This document shows, in pieces, positions 53,521-61,804 of a DNA stretch of 64,000 nucleotides. The position numbers and the translations under genes are program-made. Position 1 is the first letter of the stretch. Each line of letters starts with the position of its first letter. Source of the stretch: Longilinea arvoryzae (GTDB lineage: Bacteria; Chloroflexota; Anaerolineae; Anaerolineales; Anaerolineaceae); NCBI RefSeq assembly GCF_001050235.1, contig NZ_DF967972.1:3872724-3936723 (forward strand). The letters are read 5' to 3'. The notes beneath the pieces are model-generated. The model had not been told where the DNA came from. It saw nothing but the letters and a program-made list of their open reading frames with translations, and did no database searches.

Positions 53521-54771
53521 ATGTCCGAAACGATTGAATATTCCAAATCAGCTCCATCCCTCAAAAGCCTGCCCCGCAATGTATGGGCGGTCGGTTTTAC
53601 CAGTCTCCTTATGGATATTTCCAGCGAGATGGTGCTCAATATCCTGCCGTTATTTCTTTCCAATGTCCTGGGTGTGCAAACCAGCATCATCGGTCTGATC
53701 GATGGCGTCGCTGAAGCCACAGCCAGCATCCTGAAGCTGTTTTCAGGCTGGCTTTCGGATAAACTCGGTGAGCGTAAATGGCTGGCGGTCGTCGGATACG
53801 GCCTTTCGGCCATCACCAAACCCTTTTTCTACATTGCCAGCAGTTGGGGATTGATCGCCGGAGTCCGCTGGGCGGACCGGGTGGGCAAGGGCATTCGTAC
53901 CGCGCCGCGCGATGCGTTGGTGGCGGATTCGACTCCCAAAGAAATGCGCGGCCTGGCCTTTGGCTTCAACCGCGCCATGGATAAGGGCGGAGCTTTTCTG
54001 GGTCTGCTGATTGCGGCGTTGGTGGTCTGGATGACGCAATCCACCACGGTGGAATTATCCAAAACCACCTTTCAAAAAATTGTTCTGATCAGCCTGGTTC
54101 CGGCCTTCCTGGCGGTACTGGCGCTGGCCTTTGGCGCGAAAGATGTCGAAATCAACGGGAAACGGGCTGCGCCCAAGTTCTCCTTCCGCAGTCTCGGAAA
54201 ACCTTTCCAGATCTTCCTGGTGATCGTCAGCGTCTTTACCCTGGGCAACTCGGCTGATTCTTTTCTGGTCCTGCGCGCTCAAAACCTGGGCATCTCGGTC
54301 ACCGGCATCCTGATCATGCTGGCCTGTTACAATCTGGTGATTACCGTGGTGGCCACCCCGGCCGGCTCACTCTCCGACCGGATCGGCCGCCGCCGCCTGA
54401 TCATCGGCGGTTGGCTGGTCTATGCAGCCATCTACTTCGGCTTTGCCATTGCGCACAACGCCTGGCAGGTCTGGCTGCTGTATATGGCCTATGGGTTGTA
54501 TTTCGGTCTGGCGTTTGGAACGGCGAACGCCATGGTCGCAGACCTCGTTCCGGAGAACCTGCGCGGCACCGCTTACGGCACCTACAACGCTGTGATCGGT
54601 TTGCTGGCCTTCCCGGCTTCCTTCATCGCCGGTATTCTCTGGCAGGGCATCGGCGCCTGGAACGGATTTGGACCGTCCGCGCCGTTCTTCTTCGGCGGGA
54701 CTCTGGCCCTGATGGCAGCTCTGTTGATGGCTTTCTGGATGCCGAAGCCCGATCTGAAGAACTCGCTATAA
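53521..54771 (+). CDS. MFS transporter, 416 aa
   Basis: Twelve-helix major facilitator. The loop 2-3 motif is GWLSDKLGERKWLAVVGYGLSAITKPFFYIA and the repeat is GSLSDRIGRRRLIIGGWLVYAAIYFGFA. A typical VGKGIRTAPRDALVADSTPKEMRGLAFGFNRAMDKGGAFLG follows helix 4, characteristic of a common uncharacterised bacterial subfamily. The 284 bases before it hold no gene that I can support. Substrate unknown. Confidence 0.9.
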   Translation: MSETIEYSKSAPSLKSLPRNVWAVGFTSLLMDISSEMVLNILPLFLSNVLGVQTSIIGLIDGVAEATASILKLFSGWLSDKLGERKWLAVVGYGLSAITKPFFYIASSWGLIAGVRWADRVGKGIRTAPRDALVADSTPKEMRGLAFGFNRAMDKGGAFLGLLIAALVVWMTQSTTVELSKTTFQKIVLISLVPAFLAVLALAFGAKDVEINGKRAAPKFSFRSLGKPFQIFLVIVSVFTLGNSADSFLVLRAQNLGISVTGILIMLACYNLVITVVATPAGSLSDRIGRRRLIIGGWLVYAAIYFGFAIAHNAWQVWLLYMAYGLYFGLAFGTANAMVADLVPENLRGTAYGTYNAVIGLLAFPASFIAGILWQGIGAWNGFGPSAPFFFGGTLALMAALLMAFWMPKPDLKNSL

Positions 54772-54843
54772 TGAAATGAAGCGCCTCGAATTCATACCCA
54801 AGCGCACGGTTTGATTCCGGGTGAAGTGAGAGGGGTCTAAATC

Positions 54844-57687
54844 ATGTCCTTTAAATCCCATTCTGCGTCGCAGCAGCCTCTTCTTCGGACCAAAATTTCG
54901 GTTCCCAAAATCCCGCCTGAATTTGTCCACCGGCCACGCCTGACCGAGCGGATCGACCGCGGCGTCCTGGGACCGCTGACGTTGTTATCCGCGCCGGCCG
55001 GTTTTGGGAAAACCAATCTGCTGATCGAATGGGCGGAACACACCCGCTTACCGGTCGCCTGGTTGACCCTCGACAGCGACGACAATGATCCCAATCGCTT
55101 CTTCCGCTATTTCATCAGCGCATTGCAGACCCGACAGCCCGGTTTGGGGGAAGAGACCCTGGATTTCATCCTTTCCACCCGCGGCGGTGGTTTGGAAGTC
55201 GGACTGACCCTTCTCATCAATGAAATTTCTGCGCTTTCGAATGAGATCGTTCTGGTTCTGGATGACATCCAGGTGCTGGAAAACCCGATCATTCTCCGGA
55301 CCCTGGATTTTTACCTCAAACATTCTCCCTACAACCTGCATTTGATCCTGGCCAGCCGGTGTGAGCCGGACCTGGACCTGGCTTTTTTACGCGCAAAAGG
55401 TCGAGTCATCGAATTGAACGCCGATGACCTGCGCTTTAGCGCCGCTGAGGTCGGGTTGTTCTTCGAAGGGGCGATGGGATTGCAGTTGCCTCCCGAAACC
55501 ATCCGGATGCTGGAGGAGCGCACCGACGGATGGATCACCGGTTTACAAATGGCGGCCATCAGCCTGCGTCATCGGGCTGATCCGAACACCCTGCTGGCCA
55601 ATTTGCAGGGGGATGCCCATTTCCTGGTCGATTTTCTGGCTGAGGAGGTCCTGGACCGTCAACCGGAGGAAATTCGCCAGTTCTTGCTGCGCACCTCCAT
55701 CCTGGATCTGCTGACCGGCTCTCTCTGTGAGGCAGTTGCCATGCCGGAAGCCCAACCCGGTTTTGGCACGGTCATGTTAAGTCGTCTGGAACATGCCAAC
55801 CTTTTCATCACCGCGCTGGACGAAAAGCGCGAATGGTTCCGGTATCATCCCTTGTTCGCTGATTTCCTGCGCCACATTCAGGCCGAGATCAACCCGGCAG
55901 AAATATCCGTGTTGCAAAAACGGGCATCTGAATGGTTCGAGCGGAATGGCAATCTGACTGAGGCCATTCGATTTTTACTGGCATCCAAAGATCTGCAAGG
56001 CACCGCAGACCTCATCGAAGGGAATATCCAGTCCATGGTGAAGACCGGGGATATTTCTTCCCTGACTCACTGGATTGGCCAACTGCCGAAGGATATCATT
56101 CGCAGCCGTCCGGGACTTAGCATCGTTTACGCCTGGGGGTTGATGTCTGCTTATCGATTGGATGAGGCCAGATACTGGATCGATGATCTCCAACAGGGCC
56201 TACCGCTGATCGAGAACCAGGCTGGACCCAAAAATGAAGAACGCCAGGCCACTTCCGGCGCGGATGATACCGGCCCGTGGAATTTTCACGGCGGCTTGGC
56301 TATCTGCGAGTCTTTCCTGGCGGTATTGCAGGGCGATACTGAAAAAGCGACCGAGTATTCCAGACTGGCTGCAAATTTTCTGGATGCAGAAAATCCATTC
56401 ATCCACAGCCTTTTTGCCTTGGAGGACAGTCTGTATTTCATTCTGTCCGGGGATACCCCAAAAGCCATCGATGCCCTGCGTGATACCATACGCATCGCCC
56501 TGCAAGCCAACAATCTGCTGGTATCGATCATTGCCACCTGCGAATTGGCCGACATGCAGGCCTTGCAGGGCCATTTAACCCAGGCCTGGGCGACCTTACA
56601 AAAAGTACGCTATATGGCCGTTGATCCGGATGGAAAACCTCTTTCGCTGGCCAGTCTGGCGGATACCGGCTTTGGAGAAATTTTGCTCGAGCGCGGTTCG
56701 CTGGATGAAGCTCAGGTATTTTTGGAAAGCAAAGGCCAGACTCCACAATCCTTGCGCTGGCTCAGCAACCTGGACGGCCTGATTTCGCTGGCTCACCTTC
56801 GCCAGTTGCAGGGGAATTTCTCGGGAGCACAGGATCTGATCACGCAGGCCTCTCAATTGGCCCTGGGGACCGAATCCAGCGAGTGGGATGATATTCTGGT
56901 TTCAGCCGTTGCAGTCCGCCTGGCATTACAACGGGCTGATCTGCCGGCAGCGGTTCAATTGTGGAACCGGTCCGGTTTTTCGGATTTCAATCAGAAAATT
57001 CATCTGGAGAATTATCCCTACCATGTATATGAGTATCTACTGCTCACCCAGGTCAGATTGTTGATGGCGATGGGCCGAAATCGGCGCGATAAAGCCTGTT
57101 TACAGCAGACGTTGGAATTGATGAACTCCATCCAGCCGGATGCGGAATGCTTCCAGCGGGTGACCTCCCAAATCGAAATCCTGGTTCTGCAGGCAATTGC
57201 CTGGGACGCGCTTGGAGATCAACCACGAGCCGTTAAGAACCTCTTACAAGCCCTGACGCTCGGTGAACCGGAAGGTTACCGGCGCGTCTTCCTGGATGGC
57301 GGACAACCGGTGGCTAACCTTTTGACCTCTTGCCGTTGTGTTGCGATCGAAACCGGCAGTCTTCTCCCGACCGCCGGTTACATCGACAGCCTGCTGGCAG
57401 TATTCACAAACGCGGCCAGGCCGGCTCAGACGCCTCCATCGAGTGAGATCATTCCGGCGCCATCTTCATCCACCCTGGAAGAACCACAGACGGCTTTTCT
57501 TTCTCCGCGAGAGACCGAGGTACTGATTTTGGTTTCCGAAGGGAAATCCAACCGGGAAATATCGGCCCAACTCTACCTGGCGCTGAATACCGTCAAACGC
57601 CACGCCTATAATATCTATGCGAAGCTCGATGTGAATAACCGCACCCAGGCGGTCTCCAGGGCCCGGCAATTGGGCCTGATCCCCTGA
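54844..57687 (+). CDS. MalT-like LuxR-family STAND regulator, 947 aa
   Basis: Large signal-transduction ATPase. Walker A region LLSAPAGFGKTNLLIEW (about 50-66), Walker B IVLVLDDIQVL, and arginine-rich STAND helices (GWITGLQMAAISLRHR) follow. TPR-like repeats fill about 370-850. The C-terminal LuxR HTH is LSPRETEVLILVSEGKSNREISAQLYLALNTVKRHAYNIYAKLDVNNRTQAV. Strong ribosome site AGAGGGG. It may control the radical SAM cluster just downstream; the repeats at 57820 are a possible target. Confidence 0.92.
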   Translation: MSFKSHSASQQPLLRTKISVPKIPPEFVHRPRLTERIDRGVLGPLTLLSAPAGFGKTNLLIEWAEHTRLPVAWLTLDSDDNDPNRFFRYFISALQTRQPGLGEETLDFILSTRGGGLEVGLTLLINEISALSNEIVLVLDDIQVLENPIILRTLDFYLKHSPYNLHLILASRCEPDLDLAFLRAKGRVIELNADDLRFSAAEVGLFFEGAMGLQLPPETIRMLEERTDGWITGLQMAAISLRHRADPNTLLANLQGDAHFLVDFLAEEVLDRQPEEIRQFLLRTSILDLLTGSLCEAVAMPEAQPGFGTVMLSRLEHANLFITALDEKREWFRYHPLFADFLRHIQAEINPAEISVLQKRASEWFERNGNLTEAIRFLLASKDLQGTADLIEGNIQSMVKTGDISSLTHWIGQLPKDIIRSRPGLSIVYAWGLMSAYRLDEARYWIDDLQQGLPLIENQAGPKNEERQATSGADDTGPWNFHGGLAICESFLAVLQGDTEKATEYSRLAANFLDAENPFIHSLFALEDSLYFILSGDTPKAIDALRDTIRIALQANNLLVSIIATCELADMQALQGHLTQAWATLQKVRYMAVDPDGKPLSLASLADTGFGEILLERGSLDEAQVFLESKGQTPQSLRWLSNLDGLISLAHLRQLQGNFSGAQDLITQASQLALGTESSEWDDILVSAVAVRLALQRADLPAAVQLWNRSGFSDFNQKIHLENYPYHVYEYLLLTQVRLLMAMGRNRRDKACLQQTLELMNSIQPDAECFQRVTSQIEILVLQAIAWDALGDQPRAVKNLLQALTLGEPEGYRRVFLDGGQPVANLLTSCRCVAIETGSLLPTAGYIDSLLAVFTNAARPAQTPPSSEIIPAPSSSTLEEPQTAFLSPRETEVLILVSEGKSNREISAQLYLALNTVKRHAYNIYAKLDVNNRTQAVSRARQLGLIP

Positions 57688-57819
57688 GAACCCTCACAAC
57701 CGGAATTCACAACATTATCGCGGTAGCATTCCGCCCCACCCGTTCAACCGGCAGGTCATTGCCTTGGGAGGGCGTTTTTGAATTCCGTTCAAATCGCTGG
57801 TGCTCAACCCGGTTCCGGC

Positions 57820-57841
57820 TAAATGACACTTAAATGACACT
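57820..57841. repeat. Tandem 11-bp direct repeat
   Basis: TAAATGACACT twice, head to tail, in the 289-base gap between the LuxR-type regulator gene and the radical SAM region. One helical turn apart, so possibly an activator site. The rest of the gap holds nothing I can name. Confidence 0.5.
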
Positions 57842-57976
57842 TTGGATGCATGACGGCGGGCTCCCCGCCGGGTAAAGTATTGTTAATTGCAGCTTCGATG
57901 ATTTCCCCCGGGTCATTCGATCCTGGAGGCGACCTGTCAGTGCAGGAAAATTTCGATTTCGAAAGGCCGATCTGGC

Positions 57977-58258
57977 ATGCGTGGTCTGATTAGCGACCGG
58001 TTTTTGCGCAAGTTTGGCGGATCGCTCAAGCCAAAGCACGTGGGCAAAATTCTCAAAATCGAAGGCTTGAAGCCGGAGATTGTTCTGGAAAAGGTCGATC
58101 GATCAGGCCAGGAGGAGGAAGTCAGCGTAGAAGACAAGCCAACGGGTGATCCGAATTCCCCAAAAACCGGGGGGAATTCAGGAGAGTCTATTTCCACCCG
58201 ATCTACGCGAAACACTGACCTGGCTGATCCGAACCCCCCACAAGGAATAAAGGAGTAA
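57977..58258 (+). CDS. Small hypothetical protein, 93 aa
   Basis: Starts MRGLISDRFLRKFGGSLKPKHVGKILKIEGLKPEIVLEKVDR, a basic folded-looking half. An acidic, Ser/Pro/Asn-rich tail follows (NSPKTGGNSGESISTRSTRN). No family recognised. A GAAAGG lies about 10 bases upstream of the ATG. The tail could be low-complexity linker or noise, so the gene is not certain. Its location just before a radical SAM gene makes a substrate or accessory role possible. Confidence 0.4.
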   Translation: MRGLISDRFLRKFGGSLKPKHVGKILKIEGLKPEIVLEKVDRSGQEEEVSVEDKPTGDPNSPKTGGNSGESISTRSTRNTDLADPNPPQGIKE

Positions 58259-58311
58259 GATCGATCCCTCCGGTTCAATTCAATCCAACCAAACAGGAAA
58301 AACAGACATCC

Positions 58312-58340
58312 AAAGCCCGATGATTAGCGACCGGGCTTTT
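58312..58340 (+). terminator. Hairpin before the first radical SAM gene
   Basis: AAAGCCCG / CGGGCTTT with a 12-base loop, followed by T. It lies 28 bases before the radical SAM ATG, inside the transcript if the two genes are co-transcribed. Terminator or attenuator. Confidence 0.45.
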
Positions 58341-58367
58341 CGAGCAAGGATAAAGGACAGGTGGTTT

Positions 58368-59930
58368 ATGGCAGCAAACGCACAACTTCCGAAGACACTC
58401 CAGGAGGTGTTGATCAGAGCATCAACGGCTTCAGGCCCCCAACTGGTACAAATGGTACAAAATCCATGGGTCCGAAAAGCGGTCTTCCATGAAGTCGAGA
58501 AAATGCTGATGACCGGGTTGAGAGAATCGCGTTCAGATCCCGACAAACTTCCCGGAATCGAAGACGATCGCACAGCCATGAGCCTCGCGATCATGGGTTC
58601 ACTGGAACGGGCTTTGGCGGAAAAACGGATCTCCGAAGGCTATTTGCGGACCATCCTCCAGATCCTGGTCAAGACCCTCTTCATGGAAGGTGGAGATACC
58701 GCAAAGGTCGAGCAGTTCAGGGCAACCTACGGAATGCGCTCGCCGAGTTTCCTGTTATTGAGCCCGAGCAAGGCCTGCAATTTACACTGCACGGGTTGTT
58801 ACGCCGATTCGACCGAACAGCCCAAAACGCTGGCCTGGAGCATCGTCGACCGCATGGTGGACGAGGCCAGGGACCTGTGGGGCGATCGCTTCTTCGTGAT
58901 CAGCGGCGGTGAGCCCTTCGCCTACCGTTCCGAAGGCAAGGACCTCATCGACCTCATCGAAAAACACCCCGATTGCTTCTTCATGGCTTACACCAACTCC
59001 ACTTTGATCACCGATCCGATCAGCCAACGGCTTTCCAAAGCGGGGAATCTGCTGCTGTGCATTTCGGTGGAGGGCTGGAGAGAACGCACCGACGAACGCC
59101 GGGGGAAGGGTGTATTCGACAAAGTATTGGAATCGATGAGCCGGTTGCGGCGTGACGGCGTTCCGTTTGGCGTTTCGCTGACCGGCACACGCTACAATGC
59201 CGAAGAAATCCTCTCGGAGGAGTTCATCGATTTCTTCATCCAGCAAGGCGCATTGTTCGCCTGGCTCTTCCAATACATGCCGATTGGCCGGGCATTTACC
59301 CTGGATCTGATGGTCACCCCCCAGCAGCGCGCCTGGATGTGGCACCGTTCCTGGGAGATCATCCGCGAGCGCCGTTTCTTCATCGCGGACTTCTGGAACC
59401 ACGGCACCGCTTGCGACGGCTGTCTCTCGGCCGGTGGGCACGGTGCGGGCGGGTATTTCTACGTCGATTGGAATGGGGCTATGACACCCTGCGTCTTCAT
59501 GCCGTATTCTCCGGTCAACATCCAGGATATCTACGCGCGCGGTGGCAACCTCAACGACGTCTGGCAGGAACCTTTCTTCCGCTCCGTGCGCCAGTGGCAG
59601 TTGGATTATAAGAAGGAGACCCGCAACGGGCTGGCGCCTTGCCCCAATCGAGACCATCATGCTGAACTCGAGGCCTTGATTCGCAAATATGAACCCGAGC
59701 CGACCGACGCCAATGCAGCCGAAACGCTGACCGACCCGGCCTACACCAATGGACTGGTGGCCTACAACCGCGAATTCGAAGACATCACCAACGGCATCTG
59801 GCAAAATTACTACATTCACAGAGCCGTCCCGTCGAACAACAAGATGGCCGATTTACCCGATCTGCCCGCGGCCGGGGGCAAAGACGGTGAAGACCAAATT
59901 GAGGAAAACGAACCGGTTGCCGCCGGTTAG
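58368..59930 (+). CDS. Radical SAM protein with SPASM-like C-terminus, 520 aa
   Basis: The cluster motif is C137-NLH-C141-TG-C144 in SKACNLHCTGCYADS. SAM-binding GGEPF is in DRFFVISGGEPFAY. The N-terminal 125 residues are helical and of unknown role. The C-terminal part has extra Cys residues (TACDGCLSAGGHGAGG, AMTPCVFMPYSPVN, LAPCPNRDHH) that could hold auxiliary FeS clusters as in SPASM enzymes. A final Asp/Glu-rich tail ends it. ATG 58368 is preceded by AGGTGG. Substrate unknown; SPASM enzymes often modify peptides. Confidence 0.88.
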   Translation: MAANAQLPKTLQEVLIRASTASGPQLVQMVQNPWVRKAVFHEVEKMLMTGLRESRSDPDKLPGIEDDRTAMSLAIMGSLERALAEKRISEGYLRTILQILVKTLFMEGGDTAKVEQFRATYGMRSPSFLLLSPSKACNLHCTGCYADSTEQPKTLAWSIVDRMVDEARDLWGDRFFVISGGEPFAYRSEGKDLIDLIEKHPDCFFMAYTNSTLITDPISQRLSKAGNLLLCISVEGWRERTDERRGKGVFDKVLESMSRLRRDGVPFGVSLTGTRYNAEEILSEEFIDFFIQQGALFAWLFQYMPIGRAFTLDLMVTPQQRAWMWHRSWEIIRERRFFIADFWNHGTACDGCLSAGGHGAGGYFYVDWNGAMTPCVFMPYSPVNIQDIYARGGNLNDVWQEPFFRSVRQWQLDYKKETRNGLAPCPNRDHHAELEALIRKYEPEPTDANAAETLTDPAYTNGLVAYNREFEDITNGIWQNYYIHRAVPSNNKMADLPDLPAAGGKDGEDQIEENEPVAAG

Positions 59931-59957
59931 GACAGTTTGAACGACCAGACAAAATCG

Positions 59958-59998
59958 CAGCGCGCCATGGTGAGAAGGACAAACCACATGGCGCGCTG
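59958..59998 (+). other. Long hairpin after the radical SAM gene
   Basis: CAGCGCGCCATG and CATGGCGCGCTG, a perfect 12-bp stem with a 17-base loop. It is flanked by a further CCAGAC/GTCTGG pair. There is no T-run, so termination would be Rho-dependent or the hairpin has another role. Confidence 0.55.
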
Positions 59999-60060
59999 TG
60001 GTCTGGAAGGATGGAGGTTCGCTCAGGTCAGGCCTGTTCATCGAATAAGCTCAAAAAAAC

Positions 60061-60128
60061 CATCTCGCCCGGCGGGGCTGTGCAGACTTTCCAGGTCTGG
60101 CAAACAGGTTCAACCCCTGTTGAGATGA
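60061..60128 (+). tRNA. tRNA-like element, anticodon-like UCC, truncated D-arm (possible pseudo-tRNA)
   Basis: The acceptor stem CATCTCG / TGAGATG has 7 bp with one G-U. The anticodon arm is CAGAC / GTCTG with a 7-base loop TTTCCAG, with U33 and anticodon UCC (Gly). The variable loop is GCAA. The T-arm is ACAGG / CCTGT with canonical loop TTCAACC. The D-region is only 15 bases; it can form a 4-bp stem with a 3-base loop but lacks a normal D-loop. C1-G72 is not usual for tRNA-Gly and CCA is not encoded. Likely a decayed tRNA or a non-canonical tRNA-like RNA. Confidence 0.35.
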
Positions 60129-60233
60129 CTGATCGCCCCGTGATCGTCTAGGGTTGAACATACCCGGTTCGTTGATCGAACCCAATCGACGATATCTTTG
60201 ATTTACATAGATTATTATTATCAATTAGTGCGC

Positions 60234-60239
60234 TATAAT
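60234..60239 (+). promoter_or_regulatory. -10 box ahead of the second radical SAM gene
   Basis: Perfect TATAAT in an AT-rich stretch. The -35 is not clear. It is 27 bases before a possible small ORF at 60266 and 345 before the radical SAM ATG, so the transcript has a long leader. Confidence 0.45.
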
Positions 60240-60265
60240 CTTTGAAAGCGGTTTATCGAAACCTT

Positions 60266-60379
60266 ATGAATCAGCTCGAAAAAGGCGTGGGGGAAAATCG
60301 ATTACCGGCTGTCGAGTATTTTCTTATGGACGGTCATTTGACTTACTTGTGTAATTTTACATACCAAGGCCTTCATTGA
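60266..60379 (+). CDS. Possible 37-residue peptide gene
   Basis: ATG 60266 to TGA 60377-60379. It reads MNQLEKGVGENRLPAVEYF, then LMDGHLTYLCNFTYQGLH, with one Cys and several aromatic residues at the end. It has a promoter -10 at the right distance but no clear ribosome site. It could be a leader peptide or a peptide substrate for the radical SAM/nitroreductase pair, or chance. Confidence 0.25.
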   Translation: MNQLEKGVGENRLPAVEYFLMDGHLTYLCNFTYQGLH

Positions 60380-60583
60380 GATAGCCATCCCAGTTGACCT
60401 GACTTTAGGTTTGGTCGCAATGCATTCCCATACCGATGACATCCTTTGCGCCAACCAGGAAACGGCGCCCGCGCCAGACAAGAATGCCAACCCCAGCCAA
60501 ATGGGTTGAAAGATCCATCCAGACAGATCAAATAGCCGAAACTCAAAGGGTAAATTGTATCGAAGGGCACATTGGGAGGAACG

Positions 60584-61804
60584 ATGCTTGAAAAACGAGA
60601 ATACTACCGTTTGCCGTGGTCGATGAACGACAACCCCATCGCGTGGATCGAAGTCACCGATATTTGCAATATCCATTGCGAGGGTTGTTACCGCCAGTAC
60701 ATGACCGGACATAAACCCCTTGAACAGCTCAAGGATGAGGTGGAATTCTTCATCAAGTGGCGCAATCCGGATAATTTCTCGATCGCCGGCGGTGAACCGC
60801 TGCTCCACCCGCAGATCACCGATCTGGTAGCCTACATCGCTCACAAAGGCGTCAAGCCGATCATCCTGTCGAATGGCCTGGCGCTCGAGCCCAAACTGCT
60901 GCATGATCTGAAAAAGGCCGGGCTGGCCGGTTTCACCATGCATGTCGACAGCCATCAAAATCGCCCCGGCTGGAAAAACAAGACCGAAAAAGATCACAAC
61001 GCACTCCGCCAGCACATTGCCGACATGGTGGCCGCCGAAGGTGGCCTGTTCCTGATCTTCAACTCGACGGTCTATCCGGAAACGTATTCCGAAATCCCGG
61101 ATATCATCCGCTGGGGACAGGCGAATATTCGGATAGTCCAGGGGTTGGTGTTTATCACCTACCGTACCGCCACGACTGAGGATAACATTGCCACCGACCT
61201 GAAGGATCAACAGGTGGATTTGAAGAAACTGAGTTACACGCGCGCATCCTTCCACGAGCACTTCATCACAGCCCCGGAAGTTCACCAGATCATCCAGGAT
61301 AACTTCCCGGAATATGAAGCCTCCGGATACCTGGGCGGCAGTATCCGGCACGACAGTTATAAATGGCTGATGGGCGCGATGATCGGCAGCCCCCATCGCA
61401 TGTACGGATCGGTGGGCAAACGGACAATGGAATTTGCCCAGGTCGGCCACCACCTGCAAAAAGGGCGCTATCTGGCTTATCTCACCTCCAGCCGGATCGG
61501 CTCCAAAATCTTCTGGCTTTCGGGCTGGGACAGGATGGTCCGTCGCGCAAGGTACCAGCGCTGGATGGATGTGTTGCATAATCCCTCGCATCTGTTCGAT
61601 GGCGTTTTTGTCCAGAGCATCGGCATCATTCAGGCCCCCGACATCCAACCCGATGGCCGCGCCGATATGTGCGACAGTTGTCCCGATATCACCATCTACG
61701 ACGGCAAGTTTGTCAACTCCTGCCGGATGGATGAATATCGATTGTTCGGCGGTTTCGTCTCGGTACTGGGGAAGGGAAAGAACAAAGCGGAAATTGAGCC
61801 ATGA
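60584..61804 (+). CDS. Radical SAM protein with C-terminal Cys motif, 406 aa
   Basis: Cluster motif C28-NIH-C32-EG-C35 in EVTDICNIHCEGCYRQYM. SAM-binding GGEPLLHPQI follows, with HVDSHQNRPGW later in the barrel. The C-terminal part has MCDSCPDITIYDGKFVNSCRMDEYRLFGG, a SPASM/twitch-like Cys set. ATG 60584 has a strong GGGAGGA. It overlaps the nitroreductase gene by 4 bases (ATGA), so the two proteins probably act together. Substrate unknown. Confidence 0.88.
   Translation: MLEKREYYRLPWSMNDNPIAWIEVTDICNIHCEGCYRQYMTGHKPLEQLKDEVEFFIKWRNPDNFSIAGGEPLLHPQITDLVAYIAHKGVKPIILSNGLALEPKLLHDLKKAGLAGFTMHVDSHQNRPGWKNKTEKDHNALRQHIADMVAAEGGLFLIFNSTVYPETYSEIPDIIRWGQANIRIVQGLVFITYRTATTEDNIATDLKDQQVDLKKLSYTRASFHEHFITAPEVHQIIQDNFPEYEASGYLGGSIRHDSYKWLMGAMIGSPHRMYGSVGKRTMEFAQVGHHLQKGRYLAYLTSSRIGSKIFWLSGWDRMVRRARYQRWMDVLHNPSHLFDGVFVQSIGIIQAPDIQPDGRADMCDSCPDITIYDGKFVNSCRMDEYRLFGGFVSVLGKGKNKAEIEP

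Noticed and set aside
60061..60128. The tRNA-like element as selenocysteine tRNA (selC)
   Set aside because: The anticodon position reads UCC not UCA, the acceptor stem is 7 bp and there is no long variable arm. The selC gene must be elsewhere.
60420..60509. 29-residue ORF (MHSHTDDILCANQETAPAPD...) before the second radical SAM gene
   Set aside because: No ribosome site, no conservation evidence and no repeat structure; too short to support.
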